From: Microplitis mediator
Lineage: Eukaryota; Arthropoda; Insecta; Hymenoptera; Braconidae
NCBI RefSeq assembly: GCF_029852145.1
Contig: NC_079975.1
Span: 7,564,001-7,628,000 of the forward strand
Direction: 5' to 3'
DNA: 64,000 nucleotides
A program made the position numbers and the translations under genes. The notes beneath the pieces were generated by a model. That model made no database searches, was not told where the DNA came from, and was given only the letters and a program-made list of their open reading frames with translations. Of this stretch, positions 23,694-34,566 are shown one piece after another (the first letter of the stretch is position 1; every line of letters begins with the position of its first letter).

Positions 23694-23808
23694 ACTGAGA
23701 TTGTTATTTTCACATTTTTCGAGTAAGAAAATATATTTGTGTGTACGGAATGTTAAAATTTATATTTCAGTCGATATGCAATTCTTCATGTTTTTTTTAG
23801 TCAATCGT

Positions 23809-23814
23809 TTTTAT
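23809..23814 (-). terminator. Possible TTC17 poly(A) signal (AATAAA)
   Basis: AATAAA on the minus strand about 125 bases beyond the TTC17 stop codon. Such hexamers are common in AT-rich DNA, so support is only positional. Confidence 0.3.
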
Positions 23815-23938
23815 TGGAGATTCGTTAAACTGAGACTCTATGATGTCATATGATCACCTTTTACTATTGATCTATCGATCAATATTTGTACCCTATTTAA
23901 TGTAATTATAGCTTACAAATTTACACTATCTGTGTAAT

Positions 23939-24114
23939 TTATGGACCTCTTACTTCATCATTGTGCATTTTCATAGCAAAACATTGTATAGGTTTGCAAT
24001 CTTTGCCATCACCAAAACAAAGAACTGTCTCTCCTTCATTTAAATCATGCTTAGCTATTCTTTCAGCAGATGGATATGTCATTCCACAACTTTCTATTTC
24101 ATTACCTGCATTAA
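23939..24114 (-). CDS. TTC17: TTC17 coding exon 11 (C-terminus)
   Basis: Frame-compatible exon after TTTTTTATAG. Cys-containing tail ending NDEVRGP-stop. GAA|GTAAGA at 23954 is a good potential donor five codons before the stop, so a longer isoform is possible. I found no downstream acceptor/exon with TPR coding in 15-23.9 kb. Confidence 0.75.
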
Positions 24115-27100
24115 CTATAAAAAAAAAGATATAAATAATAATAATATTCCCGGGTTTAACCCTCCGTCCATCGCGCAGTCTCGTCACCCTTCGTCGTCGC
24201 GCCGCGGCGTTCCGCCGCCATGTATTTAATATTTCGGTGTTGCCAAATATCATAACTATAATTTTTAAAAATTAAATCTACACAAGCTTATACGACTAGA
24301 CAATTGTCATTTTTTACATAATTTTTTTACTCATATAAATATTTTGTATTAAATAAAAATATTAAAGAAAGAGATGAATCAAATGAGCCGGAAATGAGTC
24401 GCTGGTGGTAACTGGCAACACTACGCAAAAAGTCCAAAGAAATTAAATGCCCGAGTTTACTCGCGTCAGCGGCGAATCGTCGCGTTTTTCAGGTTATCTA
24501 ACAAAAAAATCGGTTTATTACCATTTTTTCTCCAACGATATCTCTCAATCGAATTGACCGATTGAAACGGTTGAGGTGGCAATCGACGCGTTTTATCTAA
24601 AGCTGATCAAATTTTGAAATTGATTTATCGAGTCGTTTTTGAGAAATTTTAAAAAAACAAAAAAAAAATTGTTTTTTTAATTCTTTCGTTAACGGTTTCT
24701 CTTGAACGAATGAACCGATTTCAATGGTTGAGGTGGTATTCGACGCGGATTAGAAAGTTTTAGAGCTGATTAGATTTTGGAATCAAACCATTAAGCAAAT
24801 TAAAAGTTATCAAAAAAAAAACATTTTTGAAATATCTCCAAACGCACCCTATCGATTAAGCTCAAATTTTCACGGCTTATAGCATTTAACAAGCCGCGTC
24901 GAATGTCACCTTGTCGATCAAAATCGGTTCATCTGTTCAAAAGTTACAGAATATTTACATACGTACGTTCATACATATACTCGGACATCATCTTGAAATT
25001 AGTCAAAATAGCTTCCTAGAACCTCAGAACATCAAGATTTGATCGAAATTCGATTTTCGAAACTCGAACCGTAGCCAATAACTTCCCGAATTTTTAAAAT
25101 TTTCAATTTTCTTAGCGGGAAGTTAAAAAAATTATTTTTTTAATATTTAAAATATCGGAAAAATAATTATCATCAATCCATTCGATACTAAAAAGTATAA
25201 TAGTAGAACTCATAAAATTTAAAGAGACTAGGAAATTTATTTTCTTTCTAAATAATCTTTTAATAAAAATTGTGGCGCTGCGCTCATAGCGCGACCGACG
25301 AAGGGTTAAATATTTACCCGAAAAGCCCAAATTCTTGATTTAAAATCTTAAATAAACGTTAACATATATAGTAAAATAAAGACATTTACCTGTACGTCGA
25401 TTGTTTGAACGTTTGTAACAAATAACTGTCCTCAATAACATTAAAGTTTTACCATCCATTAATTCTGAATCGACTCTCAAACTTTGTTTCAAGTGATACA
25501 CAGCACCAGTATAATTTTTCTTTGCGAAAAGTAATGATCCATATAAATAATTTGTTAACGGCTGAATAAAATCAAATAACAAAAAAATGATATATTTATT
25601 TGAATGGATAATTTAAAAAAATAAAATATTTAATTACCTCAATGGAATTAACCCGAAGAGCTTCTTTGGTTGCTCTCAAAGCATCGTCAATTAGCCCAAA
25701 TTTTTGACTGATTGAAGCAATACTCACTAAAGGTACGTCTTTGAATCCATTTGGAACAGTATTTAAAGCGGATTGGAGGCAATCCAATGCATTTCTGGGT
25801 TTTCCTGCAACCCGCCAGTGTAAAGATGCCAACATAGAAAGCACCCATGGTGCAGCCACTTTCTACACAGTTATAATAATCTAATTATCTTATTATTTAC
25901 CAATTAGTTAATGTAATTAGATAAATATATAGAAAAATGCTCCACTTGTTTTTAATAAAAAAACTATCTAGTGTTTCATACTGAAAATTGGTGACACGCG
26001 TTAATATTCCCCGACAAAATATCACAATAGTTCAAAATTTCTATTAAAAATCATATTAATAAATAAGTTTCAATGTAAATATATTATTGTCAGAATTTGA
26101 AATTTTAAATGTTCTGGGCCCAGCACAATAACAAGTTTGTGTTGGCCTATTTTCGAATAAACACACACAAAATCCGTGAAAAAAGGGCACAGCACGATAA
26201 TAAGCTAATTAATGTTCTCTACTAATGTTTTTAATTAATTGAAAATTTTTTATTTATATACTTTAATAGGCAAAAAGAAAGCAACAAATTTTGCAGGCCA
26301 TCCCTGAAATTTCCCATCTTGGGCCTAAAAGGCAATGGACCAAATCTAATAATAAAACTAATTTTTTTTATATTTCGTCACAGAGATATATTGTTCCTGG
26401 GATATTTTGTCGGGGGATATTAATACACGTAACTCTGAAAATTTGCACAGTACTAATTTAAATATTTATATTGTTTATAAAAGTCCAGGTTGGATCTCAT
26501 TGGGATGTCAATAGACTCCCGGCGGGTCCTGGTCGTCAATTATTTTAATTATTTATTAATTTTCGCGATTTAAACTTCGATCCAATGCGATATCTGCCTT
26601 TAGCCTTCATATTATTATTTCAAAAAAATAAGGATGAGGTTTTTAAATGATAGCTGGGCAGCCCCAGGCCAGGAAAAACTACTGCTGGTAGCAGCGCCCA
26701 AAATTACAGGAGATTGTACAGGTGAAATATTGGGATGCCAATTGGTAGCTCAATATAAAGGGTTAGTTAACTTAAAATTAACTGTGGGTTTTATTTTTAT
26801 GGATTGTAAAAAGACAGGCCAATAAATTGGATTCAGTGGAGCACCAGTTTCTGCTGAGTCCTCAGATTAACTGTTTTTTTATTTAATTTTAAATAGTTAT
26901 TATTTTTAAATTTATAAGGACACAAATTTTAAACTACTATGAAGAAAGTGAATTTACTATTGGATATTATTATTGATGAGATTAATATTTTTTAATTTAA
27001 AAAATGGGTGGATCTTAAAACTGTATATTTACCATATTTTTATGTAAATAAACTCAAATTACCGATTTTGTAGCAGTAAGAATTCTTTGTCCGATTTCAG

Positions 27101-30100
27101 CAAGTTCTGAATTTTTAGCTAAATCTGTTAAAAATGACGTTAAACTGCTGTCAGAAGAACTCACCCCCGTCGTTGCTTTTAACAGTAATGGAGAAATAAA
27201 TTTTGAATCAAAAGATTCTGGTGATTGACATATTGGTGGATACCATGGTAGCATATGCTCCTTTTCCGAATCCATTCCAATCAATTCATTAACAAAAATA
27301 TTAACTCTAAAAACAAATAGTATATTGTATAACAAAGGATGAAACAAAACAATTTCAGACCAGAGTGAAGTTGGCTGACATCACCCGCAATTTGAAATCG
27401 TGTGTCATCCTGAGTTACACACAATATTTTTCATGATTACCTGCATTGGAACTTAAAGTTTCAGTGTCAGCAGCCAGTCAGAAACAAGTTAATTTAAGAC
27501 CAATGATGTCATCCACTATTAGCGTAAACGTAAATTGTCAATTGCAATTTATAATTAAACAGAAACTATAAATACTATTTATTATTGACACTACTTTTTA
27601 TAAAACTCAATCACAGAACTGTCATTTACGTAAATAAAACTAATGGCCTGAAATTACTATTAAAAAAATGACAAGTATCAGAATCTAAATTGCAAAAGTC
27701 TTCAGCCAGCGGGCAGAAAAAATTATTTGTTTGTTCTCAAGAGACGAAACAAGTTTGTTTCTGCCCGCTGACTGAAGGCATTCACAATTTACGCGTTTGC
27801 TAATATTAATTCGCGGCTGGACTGAAATTAGCTTCTTTTGACTAATTGCAGAGACACTGGCAAGCCTTGGCTGGATAATACTTGCGTGCAAGTTGATGTA
27901 AATCTGCGGCCGTAAACTGAATGTAATTTGCCAGAAAAACTTGACGTCAATTTGAAGTGAAACTTTCAATCAACTTAACGTCATTATCTGACAGTAACAT
28001 TTGAAGTCAAATTGAATTCAAGTTACAGGCAATCTGCTGTCAACTTAACCGCAACTTTTTGCTGTTAAGTTAATTTCAGATTCCGACTGTAGCTTGAAGT
28101 TAACTTGCGGTTATGGTGGCTATCAGGATAAAACTTTAAGTTTCAATGCTGGTACAGTCGAACTCCATTAACTCGGATATTTAGTTTCTGGACGGAGGAG
28201 CAGAAATTTCTTGGAATTTTCGAGTTAACGGATGCCCCTTCTCCCTTAAAAATTAAACTATACGCATGCACTCTTACACCTACATGAATGATGCATAGAT
28301 AAATAAATATATAGTCATACAAATGGATAGCATCAGGTGGGAGACAGCTTAGCTCGTAGTGGGGATCAAGATTGAGGGGAAGTTCCGAGTTAATGGAGTT
28401 CGACTGTATCATGAAAAATATATTTCATTCAAACGAAAAAATCTTAGTATTATTTAAAAAAATTAAATGATACCTACATGTAGCCTTTATTCTCTGGTGA
28501 TAAATAAATTGGTACGTATTGTTTGGTATCAATAAGTAATCCCGACTTTTCACATTCACTTTGATCCGGCCAATTTTTATTCTCAAACTCTCGATTACTT
28601 TTTTTTATTTCAAAATTATAGTACTTTGGTTTACTAGTTGGTTCCATAAAAACTGTAAAGAATTCCGTGCTCCGTACATTAGAATTTTTTTGTATCTCAC
28701 TAAACTTTTCATTCTTAGCTAATTAAAAATTTAAACAATAAATTAATCTACTAAAATAATAAACAAAAAGTCACTAGTTCAATTTAAAATAATTAAATAA
28801 ATTACCGCAAACAACTTACAAGGTAAAACTTTAGCAGTTGACATCCGATCATTTATTTTTTCAACTTGATTCTCAACATTTTTCAACTGTTGCAAACTAA
28901 CTCCAATGTCAACAAGAAGATTATGAGCAAACATTTGATTGTCATTAGTAACTTGACATGATAAAATTGCATCGTCGCCTTCACGTTGCATACAAGATTG
29001 ACCTCGGTGTGATAAAATCGGGCCTAAACGATGGGCTCGGAATGCCGCAAACGGAGTTTTCATTCTCTCACATAATATTTTTTCTTCTAACTTTAACCAT
29101 TCCGTATAATCTTTTTGTTGGGCATGTAAATCTGTCACTATATCATCTAGTCTCCTAAAAAGTTAATGAAATCCATGTATTTTATCTACCAATATGTTAT
29201 TATTGATAAAAATTATTTAAAAAACAAATACATGTAATTGAAGATCGAAACGTTTTTCGCGCAACGAAAATAAAAAAAATTTATTTAATTTGACTGCTTA
29301 AGGGAGGGAGGGGTTTGAGATACAAAAAAAAAAAGAGGCTATTTTGGTGATTTTTTTTTTCAGAGTACCTTCGTTATTAAAATTCTTAAAATTCGTGACA
29401 TTATTAAGCATAATTCCAAGAATATTCTGCTAAATTTTCATTAAAAAATATTTAAAAATAAGCCAGTGGTAATGGGGAGAGACGAGTCACCTTAAAAAAA
29501 AAGTCTCCATGCCGTAGGCAGGATAACTCATGGCTGCTTTATTTGAAATCAAAAAACCAAAAAGATTTCTTTAGTGCATAAGTTTATCTTGGATTTGAAC
29601 GAAGGAATAAACAAAATATTCATTTTTCAATTTTTGGTAAAAGTGCAATCAAAAAATTCTGATTTTTGCCAAAAATTGCTGTTTTTGTTTAATTAAAAAA
29701 TAAGTAGTTATTGAAAAAAAAACCTTCGTTCAGATCTAAGATAAACTTATGTACTAAAGAAATTTTTTTGGTTTTTTGATTTCAAATGAAGCAGTCATGA
29801 GTTATCCTGCCTACGGCATGGAGACTTTTTTTTTAAGGTGACTCGTCTCTCCCCATTACCACTGGCTTATTTTTAAATATTTTTTAATGAAAATTTAGCA
29901 GAATATTCTTGGAATTATGCTTAATAATGTCACGAATTTTAAGAATTTTAATAAAGAAGATACTCTGAAAAAAAAAATCACAAAAATATCCTCTTTTTTC
30001 ATATCGCAGACCCCTTTCTCCCCTTAAAGGTGACTTAAGGGGTAGTTGGGGGTGGCCTGTAAGTTTCGGCTGACATACCAGCACCTATGCGAAAAATTTC

Positions 30101-33100
30101 AGAAATATAGATCGGGTACAGTCGTCCTGAATAAAGTTTGAGATTGTTTCCCACCGTTATTCTTTCTCTCCCTATTATTATATTCTGAAAAAGATATTCT
30201 GCGAAAGATTTATCAGAAAATTGGCAACAAGTTGCCGTCAACTAATAGAATGTCAACTTTTATCACCAACTTTCTGAAAAATTTGCTATCAACTTAAGGA
30301 AATGCCAATTTTTGCGGTCAACTTAGCGACGAACTGCAGAAAGTTATCACAAGTCTGCTGCCAACTTGGCTATCAGGGTTATTATTATTTTTTTTTAATC
30401 GTTTTTTGTATAGAAGAGCGCGATCTATTAATCACTTTTTGAATGAGCAAGTGAGTTGTGCACGTTTAGGTTTTCCAACTTTTTAATTTTCGTTCTGCGA
30501 AAAACGTTCTGATCTTCAGGTACAGACAAATACTGTATACTTACTTGTGTAAAGCAGTAAGTGCTTCAGTTAAACTTTGACAACACAATATAACAAATTT
30601 GGCTTGCTTAGCTTGTTCCATTGTGGGCGTAAGTCTCAAAGAATTGTCGTAGCACGCTAATGATCGATTATAATCACCTAAAATAGCGTAAACGTGCCCT
30701 AATGCAAGATGCTGATGACTCTGTGTTGGTGCATAATCTATCGCGGCATGAAGAACAATTGCCGCTTCTGCTGAATATTTAGCAGCATGTAAAATTCCAC
30801 CCGTTGTTAATAATGGTATGTCACGATATTCCCTTTAAATTTATTTATTAATTTTATTACTATCATAAATAAATTACTGTTAAAAATTTTATTCGATTTT
30901 CAAGGATTATTGTCATGGAAATTTAGTAACATTTATTGATATTACATGAATATCGATTTATTCACATAATTACGGTACTTAATAATCATAGTGATAACAG
31001 ATTTTTGAAACTGAAATTCCCTAACTTTTCCAGGTATTCCAGTCACATAATTAAAAAATTCCCTGACCATATGTGGTAATATTAAATCATTGGAAATATT
31101 TATTTAATTCAAAATAAAATGGTATAAGTCAGTTCAATGAATAATCAATCGTTGTCGTTAAATAAAACTTCATTTTATTATTTGTCAATGTTCATAGATT
31201 TTTTTTATTTATTAAATGAATAATTTTTTATTTTAAATCTATGATTTTATATAACTTACTCTACAATAAAATATAAATAAATTTTTCATTTTCACTAGAA
31301 TAAATTTCATAAATAAAAACGTTTTATAGAATATTAATAAAATATTAATCAAGTACGCGAATAATAAATATAGTGAAACTTATTAGTTCAATACTTATGT
31401 ATACTTTAAATGTTTTTGGTTTTTTAACTTGTCAATATGCATGTTAATAACTTGAAGATCCTGACGATTGGTTTCTACTAATACTTTTTTTTTCTAACAG
31501 CCTTTTTAATTCCAACTGCTTCATTTTTTCGCTATTGGAATCAATTCATAATTTTTTTTTCAAAATGGTATTAAAATCGCATTCGCGCCGTGCCACTTTT
31601 TGAACAGTTTTGACAGAAAAAAAATTTATTGGATTTTTTCAGTCAAAAAAAAAGAAAGTAAAAATTCTTCCAGCTTTGTGACGGAATTCCCTGAGTTTTC
31701 CCCGATTTACTCAGTATATTTATAATACCCTGACATTTCCAGGTTTTCCAGAAATGTGGCCACCATGAATAAGTAATAAAATTCTTTTAACTTACCTAGG
31801 AGCTGTTACAATTGCGCGCCTTGCACACTCTAATGCATTGTAAGCATCACCTTTAACTCGCCAATAAATAGCTGCGAGATTTAAATGCAACCACGACGTA
31901 TTATTTCTCTTCAACCCATGAGCTATTTGATGACCGAATTTATTTAAGTCTGTCCCTGGTGGTAAATATTTAATCAGGCCCTTTTCTTGATGCTGCGTTA
32001 AATTTTTTCTATTCCGCATTGCCTGTTATTGAAATATAATTAAGTTGTCAAACTTTAGTTGCTGTTTACTTTATAATTTGAATAAATTCTTACACTGAGA
32101 TGCTCAAAAGTGTACATGCTAAAGTCTAAAGGAAACGTCTTTTTGCAGTCTGGTACTGTTCTCTTACCATCGTCGGGTATTCCGTCAAGCAAATAATCTT
32201 TTTGACTAAAAAATAAAATAAATTAATAGTTAAATAGATTTAAATTTTCTATTGATAAATAATACAACTTACGTTACGCCTTTTCTGTAACTCCCATCAG
32301 TAGCAACACTGGCGTAAAAATCAAAGTCTTCCAATAATTTACGATTTGAAATACATTCTGGGTTTGATGACTGTAACCATGATTCTAAATCACCAATTGA
32401 ATTAAGAACAGCTATTTGACTGTCAAGAATCATCTTTCTTGCCATTATTTTTTTATGCAACGCTTGGACAATATTCATTCGTTTCTCTTGTTCAAGAAAT
32501 CCTGGAAGATCATACGGCCGTTTCATTTGAAATGCTGAATCCAACTGTAAAATTATTTTAATATCAACATTTATTATAATTATCTACACAGAAAATAAGA
32601 ATATTTTACTGCAAAAAATTATGATCTTGAAGTTAGCAGACAATTACAAATTTTCGAATTTTTTTTCTCGGGAATTTAATTTTAAAAAACGAATTCTAAA
32701 AATATGCACATGTGGAAAATTTTAAAAACTAAAGGTGCAATTTTTTAAAATATTTTTTTTTAAATTAATCGTTTTTAAAAAAATCCAAAAATTATTAGAC
32801 AAAAAATTTTTTATTTGTCCTAAGAAATTTTTTGCACTAAAAATTCAAAACGAAATTTTCTTTGGACGAGAAAAAATTTTCTTGAGCCAAGAAAAAACTT
32901 TTTAGGGCAAGATATTTTTTCTAGTCCAAAGATAATTAGTTTTAATTTCAAATACAAATTGTTTTTCGCGCCAAATCCATTTTTTCTGTGTAAAAAAAAA
33001 TTTTTACTCTAAATAAATTTGAATACGAAGAATTTAAATTAAAACGAAAATTATTAACTGCCTGTTAACTTCAGGATCATTTAAATTTTATTTGATCAAG

Positions 33101-33994
33101 ATTTAATTATTTAAATCTAATTGATCAAATCCATTATCATATCCGACTTAAGGATTATCATAAATTAATCTGAATGACAGCCGACATATCAAGAATGAAA
33201 TGACTTGTAGTTCCTGATTAAAATTTATTATTCAATCTTATAAAATTTAAAATCTATTAGTGTTTAATCTTCAACAGAATGAATCAGAAATTTGAAAAAA
33301 ACTCCAACTACCTGACTGTTGATATTTTTCTACATATCATTGTTCATATCCACTAATTTTACCAAATATATTTTATATTTTCAGCTTATCAACGAATCAT
33401 AACATTCAGAACTTTTGATACTGAAGTTAGCCGACATCTAATAATTTTTGGATGTTTATTTAACGATAAATTAAAAAAAAATATATATTCAAAAAAATAG
33501 CACCTATAGTTTTTTAAATTTTCTACATGTGCATATTTTTAGTTTTCGTAATTTATTTGTTGGAAAAAAAAATTCAAAAATTTTTAATTGTCTAGTAATT
33601 TATGATACTGAAGTTAGCCAACGTCCAATAATTTTTGGAGTTTTTTTTCAAAACAATAAATTGTAAGAAAAAAAATATTTACAAAAATTGCACTTATAGT
33701 TTTTTAAATTTTCTACATGTGCATATTTTTAGTTTTCTTTTTTCTTGTAAACAATTTATTGGAAAAAAATTTTGAAATTTTAAATTGTCTGCTAACTTCA
33801 GAATCATTGGTAATTTCAGGATCATTTAGAACTTAAGTTTTTATTTGTTGAATTATAAATTTTAAATAATAATAATATACCTGTGATTGAATTTTTCCAT
33901 TTTCAGTTACAACCCAGTGAGTTGTACCTGATATACAAATTATTGTTTCAAATAATATTAAGAAAATTATAAATAATTTTAACTTGGTCATCAT
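23939..33994 (-). CDS. TTC17: Tetratricopeptide repeat protein 17 (TTC17), 11 coding exons, 801 aa
   Basis: Joined exons: 33994-33881, 32544-32273, 32205-32094, 32022-31796, 30832-30545, 29154-28820, 28718-28478, 27306-27063, 25862-25638, 25561-25390 and 24114-23939. All borders are GT/AG and the frame stays open (2,406 nt). Residues 1-23 form a signal peptide (hydrophobic core 7-20) followed by TTHWVVTENGKIQSQ, the family's N-terminal hallmark. A first TPR block (YWRVKGDAYNALECARRA) is followed by a charged coiled-coil region. The signature SPENKGY then precedes a second TPR block (WVLSMLASLHWRVAGKPRNA). In vertebrates TTC17 has been linked to actin assembly in ciliogenesis, and an ER-lumen location has been reported; the signal peptide here favours the secretory route. 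The vertebrate protein is about 1,140 aa; the third, C-terminal TPR block is not seen here. Family assignment is strong; the C-terminus is the uncertain part. Confidence 0.92.
24156..25309. mobile_element. piggyBac-like non-autonomous element in TTC17 intron 10
   Basis: TTAA borders (24156-24159 and 25306-25309) enclose inverted ends CCCTCCGTCCATCGCGC and, reading inward from the right, CCCTTCGTCGGTCGCGC. This is the TTAA target and CCCT start typical of piggyBac. No transposase frame. Inside lies another repeat ending in TTTCTTAGCGGGAAGTTAAA near 25128, a 3' end also seen at 48495-48527. Confidence 0.75.
25390..25561 (-). CDS. TTC17: TTC17 coding exon 10 (TPR)
   Basis: PLTNYLYGSLLFAKKNYTGA plus a second helix pair. 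The conserved PLT start matches the vertebrate segment after the DVPL motif. Donor G|GTAAAT. Confidence 0.9.
25638..25862 (-). CDS. TTC17: TTC17 coding exon 9 (second TPR block)
   Basis: APWVLSMLASLHWRVAGKPR and NGFKDVPLVSIASISQKFG match the conserved Trp...TyrTrpArg and DVPL(I/V)S TPR motifs. 75 codons, phase 0 both ends. Confidence 0.92.
25994..26430. repeat. MITE in TTC17 intron 8
   Basis: ATATTCCCCGACAAAATATC near 26005 and its inverse GATATTTTGTCGGGGGATAT near 26400 form terminal arms of about 25-30 bases. The interior has GGGCCCAGCACAATAA words. The following 26431-27062 is intronic; GC-richer parts of it near 26620-26760 have no supported product. Confidence 0.7.
27063..27306 (-). CDS. 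TTC17: TTC17 coding exon 8
   Basis: VNIFVNELIGMDSEKEHMLP follows PENKGY directly and leads into LAEIGQRILTATKS, the start of the second TPR block. Phase 0 out at TCG|GTAATT. Confidence 0.85.
27687..27790. other. Strong intronic hairpin with about 33-bp arms
   Basis: CTTCAGCCAGCGGGCAGAAA (27700-27719) pairs with TTTCTGCCCGCTGACTGAAG after a 40-base loop. The arms extend outward to AAATTG/CAATTT. It lies in TTC17 intron 7 on either strand. It could be a miniature repeat or a miRNA-like fold; no known miRNA sequence is recognised. Confidence 0.6.
27795..28131. repeat. AACTTG-word repeat ending GGCTATCAGG
   Basis: Tandem degenerate CAACTTAAC/CAAGTTGAT words ending GGTGGCTATCAGG, the same end as the repeats at 30210-30377 and 54290-54571. 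The left border is not clear. Confidence 0.55.
28155..28406. mobile_element. pogo/Tigger-like MITE in TTC17 intron 7
   Basis: CAGTCGAACTCCATTAACTC and its inverse GAGTTAATGGAGTTCGACTG at the ends, with TA duplications at 28153-28154 and 28407-28408. The CAGT start with TA target is typical of Tc1/mariner-pogo elements. No transposase. Confidence 0.85.
28478..28718 (-). CDS. TTC17: TTC17 coding exon 7
   Basis: Ends WPDQSECEKSGLL...VPIYLSPENKGY, matching the family's Trp-Pro...Cys and PENKG signature. Donor AT|GTAGGT. Confidence 0.88.
28820..29154 (-). CDS. TTC17: TTC17 coding exon 6 (coiled coil)
   Basis: Charged helical sequence (KDYTEWLKLEEKILCERMK) followed by an Asn/Gln-rich helix. Corresponds to the long coiled-coil linker between TPR blocks. 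Donor T|GTAAGT. Confidence 0.88.
29311..30008. repeat. Large foldback nested in the above
   Basis: Arms of about 330 bases: GGGGAGAGACGAGTCACCTT, CTCCATGCCGTAGGCAGGAT and others near 29480-29525 recur reverse-complemented near 29810-29860. The centre is near 29660. RNA from the intron could form a long near-perfect duplex. Confidence 0.9.
30210..30377. repeat. AAGTTGGC-word repeat (copy 2)
   Basis: ATTGGCAACAAGTTGCCGTC through CCAACTTGGCTATCAGG, with repeated CAACTT/AAGTTG words. Related to 54290-54571. Confidence 0.6.
30545..30832 (-). CDS. TTC17: TTC17 coding exon 5 (TPR)
   Basis: Two TPR-like helix pairs: KYSAEAAIVLHAAIDYAP and HLALGHVYAILGDYNRSLAC. Phase 2 in and out. Confidence 0.92.
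31005..31770. repeat. GGTGGCCAC-ended, TTCCCTGA-word repeat in TTC17 intron 4
   Basis: Both sides contain AAATTCCCTGA and TTTTCCAGG words. The right end TTTCCAGAAATGTGGCCACC matches (inverted) the element at 47602-48452. Confidence 0.65.
31796..32022 (-). CDS. TTC17: TTC17 coding exon 4 (first TPR block)
   Basis: HGLKRNNTSWLHLNLAAIYW and RVKGDAYNALECARRAIV form the conserved N-terminal TPR helices. Donor AG|GTAAGT. Confidence 0.92.
32094..32205 (-). CDS. TTC17: TTC17 coding exon 3
   Basis: Encodes DYLLDGIPDD...CKKTFPLDFSMYTFEHLS, corresponding to the conserved Cys/Pro/His-Leu segment before the first TPR block. Phase 2 in, phase 0 out. Confidence 0.88.
32273..32544 (-). CDS. TTC17: TTC17 coding exon 2
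   Basis: Begins LDSAFQMKRPYDL after TTTTACAG, matching the family's conserved segment after the signal peptide. Contains a predicted helix rich in Glu/Lys/Leu. Donor AC|GTAAGT leaves two bases for the next codon. Confidence 0.9.
32619..33090. repeat. MITE, TGATACTGAAGTTAGC family, with a nested ACAGAAAAAA element (TTC17 intron 1)
   Basis: ATGATCTTGAAGTTAGCAGAC to TTAACTTCAGGATCAT. An ATCCATTTTTTCTGTGT-type element (about 32783-32998) sits in the middle, with TTTGGACGAGAAAAAATTTT words. Confidence 0.75.
33416..33808. repeat. Two tandem MITEs, TGATACTGAAGTTAGC family (TTC17 intron 1)
   Basis: First copy 33416-33600, second 33602-33808, each beginning TTTATGATACTGAAGTTAGCC or TTTTGATACTGAAGTTAGCC and containing the TTCTACATGTGCATATTTTT core. 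The second ends GCTAACTTCAGAATCA. Confidence 0.8.
33881..33994 (-). CDS. TTC17: TTC17 coding exon 1 (signal peptide)
   Basis: Two adjacent ATGs (33994 and 33991) precede a hydrophobic leader of about 20 residues and THWVVTENGKIQ. Ends CAG|GTATAT, phase 0. I chose the first ATG; starting at the second would remove only one residue. Confidence 0.9.
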
Positions 33995-34566
33995 AATCGT
34001 TTCACTTCGACTTTATCTAATGAAATGTTTTTTATATTAATTATTATTATTATAATTATTGTTATTATTATTACTACATTTTACATCAATAATCTGATGC
34101 TCCTTTTCCAATGGATCGGACCTAAATTTCATTTTAAATAATTAATTAATTAACTCTTTTTTTCTTCATATTTTTCGCATCTTATAAAAAGACATAAAGT
34201 CGCGCGAAAACAAATAGTTTTATCAGCACTACTAAGAAACAATTTTTCTATTCAAGTTGTTCAGATTAACAACAGTATAGTTCTATAATTGAGGTTACTA
34301 CACGAATATATGTATATATATTGATATTGTAGCTCTAGCCTGTGTCTATTTCCAATATCATGGAGATTTTAAGAGAAAGAGAGAGATGACAATATTTATT
34401 TACACTACTTTACTTGTTATATTTTTATTGGCTGATACTTTACCAATAAAATTATTACAACACAAACCACGTGTGGTAATTTATCTATTTAATTGGATAA
34501 TAGCAAAAGGCGCGCTTTCTGCTAATATTCAAATTTTATTTCGCAATTGATCTCGTTTCTATTAAT

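Larger units (their letters stand above)
29235..30529. repeat. GATCGGAACGTTTTTCGCG-ended repeat, heavily nested (TTC17 intron 5)
   Basis: Left end AATTGAAGATCGAAACGTTT and right end AAACGTTCTGATCTTCAGGTAC are inverted. Intact relatives lie at 51018-51224 and 59311-59485. This copy is expanded by the foldback at 29311-30008, the AGTTGGC repeat at 30210-30377 and a piece of the GAGCAAGTGAGTTGTGC repeat near 30410-30480. Confidence 0.7.

Noticed and set aside
23939..24253. Reading the last TTC17 exon as an independent 104-aa gene starting at 24253
   Set aside because: The N-terminal part (Arg-rich) is translated piggyBac-like element end; the exon has a proper acceptor at 24114 and the frame fits exon 10.
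26634..26825. 63-codon plus-strand frame in a GC-richer part of TTC17 intron 8
   Set aside because: No recognisable product and no start or splice context; more likely a repeat fragment.
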